Shown here: in pieces, positions 59,845 through 64,000 of the stretch
How positions within the stretch are numbered: position 1 is the first letter of the stretch
Layout of the letters: every line of letters starts with the position of its first letter
Source of the DNA: Shimia sediminis
GTDB lineage: Bacteria; Pseudomonadota; Alphaproteobacteria; Rhodobacterales; Rhodobacteraceae
Assembly: GCF_003990645.1 (NCBI RefSeq)
Contig: NZ_RYZK01000001.1
Span: forward strand, 310,001-374,000
DNA length: 64,000 nucleotides
Direction of reading: 5' to 3'
The notes under the pieces: generated by a model
The model's input: only the letters and a program-made list of their open reading frames with translations
Told to the model about the DNA's origin: nothing
The model's database searches: none
Made by a program: the position numbers and the translations under genes

Positions 59845-60585
59845 ATGACCTTCAAAACCTATGACGTGCGCTGGCTACAGCGCGCGCTGAAATCGCTCGG
59901 CCATTACACGGGGCGGGTCGACGGGATCTCGGGGCCGAAAACCCGAGCTGCCATCGTGGTCTTCAAGAAATCTGTTGGGTTGCGTCCGCGTTCCTATGTC
60001 GGGCCGCTGACGCTCGCGGCGCTGGAAGATGCCTATTCGCGGAACGATTTGCCGCCCCGCAAGTTTGGCCCTGACACCGCACCGGAACCGCCTTGGGTGG
60101 TCGAGATGTCCAAATATCTCGGACTACACGAAGTGCGCGACAACGCAGAGCTTCGCGAGTGGTTGAAGTCAGACGGGGCAACGTTGGGTGATCCTGCCGT
60201 CTATCCTTGGTGTGGTGACGCGGCCATTACGGCGTTGGTCAAGACCGTGCCGGACGAACCGCTGCCGGATCGGCTGAAAGAGAACCCGTATTGGGCGCGG
60301 AACTTTACCGAATATGGCGAGCGTTGCGGGCATGTGTATGGCGCTTTGGGTGTGTTTTCGCGCGGCAAGGGCGGGCATGTAGGCTTTATTATTGGCTACG
60401 ACCCCGTGCGCCGCCGCTACCTTGTCTTAGGCGCCAACCAAGACGATGAAATTTCCGCCGACGCATGGATTGCAGGACGCCGCTTGCTGGCCAAACGCTG
60501 GCCCTCGACCTATCCCCGCAGCTACCAGCGCCCACTGCCGCACTACGACGCGTCTGGTGCGGTTCTGAGCGTGAATGAGGCATGA
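59845..60585 (+). CDS. Endolysin with peptidoglycan-binding and NlpC/P60-like (TIGR02594) domains
   Basis: 246 residues from the ATG at 59845. N-terminal peptidoglycan-binding domain (VRWLQRALKSLGHYTGRVDGISGPKTRAAIVVFKK, about 8-50). C-terminal TIGR02594-type hydrolase: YPWCGDAAI with the catalytic Cys, GKGGHVGFIIG with the His, then LVLGANQDDEI. No signal peptide, so holin-dependent release. Confidence 0.88.
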   Translation: MTFKTYDVRWLQRALKSLGHYTGRVDGISGPKTRAAIVVFKKSVGLRPRSYVGPLTLAALEDAYSRNDLPPRKFGPDTAPEPPWVVEMSKYLGLHEVRDNAELREWLKSDGATLGDPAVYPWCGDAAITALVKTVPDEPLPDRLKENPYWARNFTEYGERCGHVYGALGVFSRGKGGHVGFIIGYDPVRRRYLVLGANQDDEISADAWIAGRRLLAKRWPSTYPRSYQRPLPHYDASGAVLSVNEA

Positions 60586-60586
60586 T

Positions 60587-60934
60587 ATGGCTGTTATTGG
60601 CAAGAAACTCCGCAGCCTTGAGGGTGGCCGGGTCGCGTTCATGTGCCCAGGCTGCAAAACGCACCACCACGTCACGGTCGATGGTTCGCGCGGCTGGACC
60701 TACAACGGCAACCCTGATGCGCCCACGTTCAACCCTTCTGTGTTGGTGAAAGGGACAGTGCCGATTTCTGACGAGGAACACTCGCGGATCATGCAAGGCG
60801 AGACTATCAGGCCTGTACCGCTGATCTGCCATTCTTTTGTGACGGACGGGCGTATCCAGTTTCTGAATGACTGTACCCACGACCTCGCTGGGCAGACAGT
60901 CGATTTGCCCGATCTTGAAGAGGGTAGGGGCTGA
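60587..60934 (+). CDS. DUF6527 family protein
   Basis: 115 residues from the ATG at 60587 (GAGG upstream); an ATG at 60575 is also in frame. FMCPGCKTHHHVTV (zinc-like CxxC...HH), WTYNGNPDAPTFNPSVLV and CHSFVTDGRIQFLNDCTHDLAG define the family, common near phage lysis genes. Function unknown. Confidence 0.8.
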   Translation: MAVIGKKLRSLEGGRVAFMCPGCKTHHHVTVDGSRGWTYNGNPDAPTFNPSVLVKGTVPISDEEHSRIMQGETIRPVPLICHSFVTDGRIQFLNDCTHDLAGQTVDLPDLEEGRG

Positions 60935-60935
60935 C

Positions 60936-61250
60936 ATGCGAACAGTTTCAATCTGGGTCCAAATCATCGCAGTGCTGGGCCTCGTTGGTAGCGGCGTGTG
61001 GCTGGTGAGAGACTATTTCCAGACCAAGGAGCAGAACCGCGAGCTTCGGGCTGCGGCCCGCACGAACAACGAGATTCTTCAAATCATGGGCAAGAGCATG
61101 ACCGCAACGCGGGAAGCATCAGCCCAGCACCGTGACATGCAACGCCAGCTAAGGGAGGTAGAGGACAATGAAGAGTGCAGCAGTCCTGCCATTGATCATG
61201 CTTTTGAGTTGTTGCGGAAAAAGCGGGCCAGTTCGGGAAATTCCAATTGA
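60936..61250 (+). CDS. Rz-like inner-membrane spanin (i-spanin)
   Basis: 104 residues. One N-terminal transmembrane segment (WVQIIAVLGLVGSGVWLVRDYF) followed by a periplasmic coiled coil (KEQNRELRAAARTNNEILQIMGK...AQHRDMQRQLREVEDNEE), the Rz layout. The 3' part overlaps the o-spanin gene in another frame. Confidence 0.75.
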   Translation: MRTVSIWVQIIAVLGLVGSGVWLVRDYFQTKEQNRELRAAARTNNEILQIMGKSMTATREASAQHRDMQRQLREVEDNEECSSPAIDHAFELLRKKRASSGNSN

Positions 61251-61431
61251 TGTCCTGACCGCACCAAAGAAACCCGCTCTGCCAGAACCGGGCGCAATAA
61301 ACCATCGCAAGGCAGAATGGATCATCGGCGCTGACCTTTGGATGGACGAGGCGATTATTCAGATTCGCGCGCAAGCCAAGATCATATGTGCGCAGAACGG
61401 GCAAAAGTGCCCCAATGAGAAATCACAATGA
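61168..61431 (+). CDS. Rz1-like outer-membrane spanin lipoprotein (o-spanin)
   Basis: 87 residues, starting inside the Rz gene in the +1 frame (83-base overlap). A signal sequence with a lipobox (PLIMLLSCC, lipid Cys) and proline-rich mature part (APKKPALPEPG). This embedded/overlapping Rz1 arrangement is typical of phage spanins. Confidence 0.75.
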   Translation: MKSAAVLPLIMLLSCCGKSGPVREIPIDVLTAPKKPALPEPGAINHRKAEWIIGADLWMDEAIIQIRAQAKIICAQNGQKCPNEKSQ

Positions 61432-61682
61432 TCTGGAGCATTTGGCGCACCTTCCCCTATTCTCACGCCTTCTGGTCAACCGTCATCAGCGTAATCACAG
61501 GCTTTGTCGTGCACTACCTGACTGACTTGCCTCTTGATACCTGGTGGCTTTGGATATGGGGCGGCGTGTTCTATGGCGTCCGCGAGGTCATCCAATGGCG
61601 TCAAAAGGGCAACTGGGACATGAAAGGCTTTGTTTGGGGGGCGGCTTCACCGGCGGTCATGACTCTGATTGCTTCTACGTAA
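61428..61682 (+). CDS. Small phage membrane protein, possible second holin
   Basis: 84 residues, ATGA overlap with the o-spanin stop. Two membrane stretches (WSTVISVITGFVVHYLTDL, WWLWIWGGVFYGVREVI) and a C-terminal helix. Last gene of the lysis cassette. Confidence 0.6.
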   Translation: MIWSIWRTFPYSHAFWSTVISVITGFVVHYLTDLPLDTWWLWIWGGVFYGVREVIQWRQKGNWDMKGFVWGAASPAVMTLIAST

Positions 61683-61765
61683 TCCCGGCACCGGGGTTCA
61701 GGTGCACCACCTCAACATGAAAGGTCGTTCTAACCTGTTAGGCCACGTCCCTCGGCCTGATCTGC

Positions 61766-61797
61766 ACCCCGCTCAGAAATGGGCGGGGTTTTCTTGT
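61766..61797 (+). terminator. Terminator closing the late operon
   Basis: ACCCCGC, loop, GCGGGGT then TTTTC. It follows the last lysis gene by about 85 bases. Confidence 0.8.
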
Positions 61798-61841
61798 TTC
61801 AGGGATGTGTAAAGGAATTGGGGATTTCTTTATGTCTCGTC

Positions 61842-61864
61842 GGGACGTGTAAAGAAAACGTCCC
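61842..61864. terminator. Hairpin after the minus-strand accessory gene
   Basis: GGGACGT, 9-base loop, ACGTCCC directly beside the stop of the 102-residue minus-strand gene. Without a strong T-tract, so only a candidate. Confidence 0.35.
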
Positions 61865-61865
61865 T

Positions 61866-62174
61866 TTATGTTAGCGGTTGATCCAGCGCGTCACGGACGC
61901 AAAGAAAGTCGCCGAAGGTTATCTCAACCCTCTCACCTTCGGGCGTGTAAAAAAGCAGGGCGCAATCATCAGCGCTGTAGTTTCGCGCAAAAAGTTCACC
62001 AGCCATCTTGCTGAATGGTTCAAGGGCGCGCTTCATCGCGGTCGCCCTCTCCAAAAGCGGCTCAAACATGATGCACATCGATTCGTATCTCTGATCGTTC
62101 GTCATGCCGCTCCAAATCTCGTCAGCTTCCGCCATGTCGATCACCAGCTTGCCGTCTTTCATGCCTGTGTTCAT
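61866..62174 (-). CDS. Small phage-end protein, unknown
   Basis: 102 residues from the ATG at 62174, with AAAGGGG 7 bases upstream. Acidic, helical (VIDMAEADEIWSGMTNDQRYESM, ATAMKRALEPFSKMAGELFAR) and no family recognised. Leftward, opposite to the late genes, which suggests separate control in the lysogen. Start at 62234 would add an unlikely basic leader. Confidence 0.55.
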   Translation of the reverse strand: MNTGMKDGKLVIDMAEADEIWSGMTNDQRYESMCIMFEPLLERATAMKRALEPFSKMAGELFARNYSADDCALLFYTPEGERVEITFGDFLCVRDALDQPLT

Positions 62175-62195
62175 CGCGATGCCCCTTTGTTTTCT

Positions 62196-62273
62196 ACTAA
62201 ATAGTTTTCCCTTTATTACTAAAAAGTTTTCCACTAAACAAGAGCCAAGTCACAAAAAGAGTGGAAAACTTTT
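62196..62273. repeat. Direct and inverted AAGTTTTCC repeats
   Basis: Two direct copies of TACTAAAnAGTTTTCC (near 62196 and 62217) and an inverted pair AAAAGTTTTCCAC (62224-62236) / GTGGAAAACTTTT (62261-62273). The right arm resembles the inverted repeat at the left prophage boundary (AGTGG(G/A)AAACTTTT). Could be operators or arm/core sites of the integrase. Confidence 0.45.
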
Positions 62274-62307
62274 GGAAACCGTAGAAAACGCAGATACAAG
62301 ACCGCCT

Positions 62308-62859
62308 GTGATTATTGGTTACGGGACGATTCCCCAAAAAGGGGCGCTGATGACAGCTGGTGCGGAGCGCGTTTTCACGCACCCCGACGATCTTCCATTG
62401 TTCATGGACTATCCGGGCGTCAGCCTCAGAGCGCACGATACATTGCTGATGGTGCAGCCGAAGCTGATCCACCTTCCCGAACTCAAGACGCTTTGGGTTT
62501 CTTGCGATAAGAAGCTGATATTGAAAGTCGTCGGCAATAACCCGTTCGTTTGCAGATCGGAAGCGGACCTCAGAGCCTTCCAGGCACAAAAGCCCAAGGG
62601 TGTTGCGACCGCGTTGGAGAAGCTGACCGGCAGGCCGGGCACGGTGGATTACACTCTAGAACAGGCCGAGGCGATCATTCGTCTGTGGCATCAGAAACCG
62701 AAAATACCCCCGCGCAAGATTGTGATCGAGGTCGCGACGATTTTGAATGTCGATGCGGACAAGATCAGCGTTCAGTGGGTCAAGGATCTGGTTATCAAGT
62801 TTGTTGGGACCGCTAAGCGCGATTGCCCCGAAAACTGGAAGGGCGTGAGGGATGCGTAG
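62308..62859 (+). CDS. Degenerate resolvase-like protein, unknown
   Basis: 183 residues from a GTG at 62308; a TTG at 62272 and an ATG at 62350 (with the best ribosome site) are alternatives. The path VIIGYGTIPQKGALMTAGAERVFTH, then GVSLRAHDTLLMVQP and a C-terminal HTH-like TLEQAEAIIRLWHQ follow the serine-recombinase fold, but the catalytic Ser and the RLDR arginines are missing. Possibly a DNA-binding relic or an adaptor. The identification is structural pattern only. Confidence 0.45.
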   Translation: MIIGYGTIPQKGALMTAGAERVFTHPDDLPLFMDYPGVSLRAHDTLLMVQPKLIHLPELKTLWVSCDKKLILKVVGNNPFVCRSEADLRAFQAQKPKGVATALEKLTGRPGTVDYTLEQAEAIIRLWHQKPKIPPRKIVIEVATILNVDADKISVQWVKDLVIKFVGTAKRDCPENWKGVRDA

Positions 62860-63214
62860 CGTGTATCGTGCCTATGGTTACGACGATCTTCTGCTCTATG
62901 TTGGGTGCACCAAGGATGTCGGCAACCGACTAAAACAGCACAGACAGTCGTCGCGCTGGTATTATCGCAGCGAGATCATCAAGGTGCGCAATTTCGAAAG
63001 CGCCGAGTATGCGGCGGAAGTTGAGCGCCGCGCCATCTCGCGGCTATGTCCCGTCCAAAACATCCAGCATCAACGTGATTATCGGAGCCGATTGAAAGCT
63101 GTCACAAGGGACAAGTCGGCGTTTGTAGATCGCCGCCCAAGAAGTGAGAAACTCATAGGTGAGATTGATGCGTTTATGCGGGGGCAGTTTTCCCCGGTGA
63201 TTTCTGTAGAATAG
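62852..63214 (+). CDS. GIY-YIG nuclease
   Basis: 120 residues, start overlapping the previous stop. VYRAYGYDDLLLYVGCTKDVGNRLKQHRQSSRWYY has the GIY-YIG core with an Arg (GNRLKQH) and the later Glu in EYAAEVERRAI. Stand-alone nuclease domain without a DNA-recognition arm, as in some phage and mobile-element genes. Ends in the shared GTAGAATAG stop cassette. Confidence 0.75.
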   Translation: MRSVYRAYGYDDLLLYVGCTKDVGNRLKQHRQSSRWYYRSEIIKVRNFESAEYAAEVERRAISRLCPVQNIQHQRDYRSRLKAVTRDKSAFVDRRPRSEKLIGEIDAFMRGQFSPVISVE

Positions 63215-63219
63215 AAAGG
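63204..63219 (+). repeat. Junction repeat CTGTAGAATAGAAAGG, copy 1
   Basis: Spans the stop of the GIY-YIG gene (TAG) and the ribosome site of the next gene (AAAGG). Exact match to copy 3. Confidence 0.6.
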
Positions 63220-63225
63220 GCAAAA

Positions 63226-63399
63226 ATGGCTCAAATTGGTTTCAGCCGACCAGAAGGTCGTGTGACAATTCAGTACCCAGAGGACATGTCACTTGAAGAC
63301 CTAGCCGAAACAATTGCGGTCCACATTTCTGCATGCAAGCTTGCGCAATCAAGCATGCGTGGCGCTCCTGAAACTGGGCAAGAGAAATCGAAACTGTAG
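63226..63399 (+). CDS. Small accessory protein, unknown
   Basis: 57 residues from the ATG at 63226 with AAAGGG 5 bases upstream. AQIGFSRPEGRVTIQYPEDMSLEDLAETIAVHISACKL is a compact beta-alpha start. Unknown. Ends at the second copy of the junction repeat. Confidence 0.6.
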   Translation: MAQIGFSRPEGRVTIQYPEDMSLEDLAETIAVHISACKLAQSSMRGAPETGQEKSKL

Positions 63400-63408
63400 A
63401 ACGAAAGG
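63394..63408 (+). repeat. Junction repeat, copy 2 (imperfect)
   Basis: CTGTAGAACGAAAGG, one base shorter and one substitution from copies 1 and 3; again holds a stop codon and the next ribosome site. Confidence 0.5.
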
Positions 63409-63417
63409 GGCCGAGGC

Positions 63418-63690
63418 ATGGGGTTGGGTTATCTGAATGAAAAGCAAGAAGAGTGCCCATTTTGCGGCGAGCCTTGGGCTTCTCAGACGCACTACGATCT
63501 GCAGTCCTGCAATTGCATTCATCAGACAGATGGAGCCGACCCGTACACTGTACTTGTTGCGGTCGCCGATTGCGCCAGAAGGTGGGACCCAGAGGCGCGA
63601 ATAGTCGGAAATGTGCGGGCCGGTGACATACTGCGGGCGTGTAACGAAGCAACGAGCATTCTGGCGCGACAGTCAACAACTGTAGAATAG
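63418..63690 (+). CDS. Small zinc-knuckle-like accessory protein
   Basis: 90 residues. EECPFCGEPWASQTHYDLQSCNC with two CxxC-like pairs looks zinc-binding; the rest is helical. Unknown function. Ends in the third junction repeat. Confidence 0.6.
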   Translation: MGLGYLNEKQEECPFCGEPWASQTHYDLQSCNCIHQTDGADPYTVLVAVADCARRWDPEARIVGNVRAGDILRACNEATSILARQSTTVE

Positions 63691-63695
63691 AAAGG
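63680..63695 (+). repeat. Junction repeat CTGTAGAATAGAAAGG, copy 3
   Basis: Exact copy of the first, again covering stop codon and next ribosome site. Confidence 0.6.
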
Positions 63696-63707
63696 AGACT
63701 ATCAGGT

Positions 63708-63953
63708 ATGACCGAATATATACGAAAAGCCTTTGAAGAATATGATCTAGAGGAGCTTGAGCAGATAGTCTCGGACTATTTTGATGAAGTGGAAAAAGCT
63801 GCGATTCTGTTGGGTGGCGGCCGACACGATGAGGTTTCACCTGAGCTTTTGTTGACAGGCGAACTCGCCATAATGGTTGCTGCGGATCGCTACATTGGTG
63901 CGCGGCGAGCCGAAGTCGCGATTGATAATGTTGTGTCGGTGCTAACAGAATAG
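63708..63953 (+). CDS. Small acidic accessory protein, unknown
   Basis: 81 residues, AAAGGAG 10 bases upstream. TEYIRKAFEEYDLEELEQIVSDYFDEVEKAAILLGGGRHDEVSPE is acidic and helical; MVAADRYIGARRAEVAIDNVV follows. Shape resembles small antitoxin or anti-defence proteins, but nothing specific is seen. Last complete gene of the window. Confidence 0.55.
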   Translation: MTEYIRKAFEEYDLEELEQIVSDYFDEVEKAAILLGGGRHDEVSPELLLTGELAIMVAADRYIGARRAEVAIDNVVSVLTE

Positions 63954-64000
63954 CGGAATCTCATGTGAGTTGGTGGCACTTTCTGGCTGGACCTAAGGTT

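Noticed and set aside
62196-62273. Exact attR matching the left boundary
   Set aside because: Only a 13-of-14 match to one arm; no identical direct repeat of at least 15 bases with 28.6 kb was seen, so attR is not annotated.
1-64000. CRISPR arrays, insertion sequences, rRNA genes
   Set aside because: No regularly spaced identical repeats, no transposase with terminal repeats and no rRNA sequence were found.

Overview
The window is the chromosome of a Rhodobacterales (roseobacter / Paracoccaceae type) alphaproteobacterium, about 28.6 kb of core genes followed by about 35 kb of an integrated siphovirus. The assignment rests on gene content read directly from the proteins: a DUF4167 coiled-coil protein downstream of prfA-prmC, a TIGR02281-type aspartic protease, a DUF1499 protein, a FutA/FbpA-type iron-binding protein behind an IscR-like operator, a pyrrolysine-free MttB homologue, and a phage tail module with a GTA gp10-like protein. 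Base composition is GC-rich throughout, with AT-richer islands in the phage switch, parts of the tail genes and the last 2 kb.

Region 1-28.6 kb (chromosome). In order: the 3' part of a LysR regulator, convergent with an iron(III) periplasmic binding protein; a thioesterase and MazG on the minus strand; an M20 amidohydrolase and agmatinase on plus; DUF1499 and a small secreted protein; prfA-prmC-DUF4167; an MttB-like methyltransferase; a minus-strand outer-membrane and ribosome-maturation operon rsmA-pdxA-surA-lptD-lptG-lptF with stop/start overlaps, divergent from pepA-holC; an aspartic protease, a MarC protein and an ABC-F ATPase; ndk; a TfoX C-terminal protein; tRNA-Asn; an MBL hydrolase divergent from a sensor kinase; and a GhrA-type reductase whose 5' end abuts the prophage.

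Region 28.6-61.8 kb (prophage). A tyrosine integrase and an excisionase-like gene lie at the left end. A leftward early operon (33.5 to 30.0 kb, DUF2303 plus small unknowns) and a rightward early operon (34.1 to 41.2 kb) diverge around an XRE repressor gene. Four copies of a 17-bp operator (two on each side, left half ATCCGAAA) form a lambda-like switch. The rightward arm holds Cro-like and CII-position regulators, an HD-domain protein, a four-repeat HTH protein, a methyltransferase lacking its DPPY motif, DUF4031, a DUF1376-like replication protein and a gene at the Q position. A promoter followed at once by a terminator precedes the late genes: HNH, TerS, TerL, portal, ClpP-like protease, HK97 capsid, neck, tail tube, chaperones, tape measure, distal tail, J-like tip, receptor-binding protein. 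Two holin candidates, an endolysin and an overlapping Rz/Rz1 spanin pair follow.

Region 61.8-64 kb. An AT-richer accessory stretch carries a minus-strand gene, direct and inverted repeats, a protein with a degenerate serine-recombinase-like fold, a GIY-YIG nuclease and three small genes whose junctions share a 16-bp repeat spanning stop codon and Shine-Dalgarno. The right attachment site is not recognisable inside the window, so the prophage probably runs past base 64000 or ends in an imperfect repeat near 62.26 kb.
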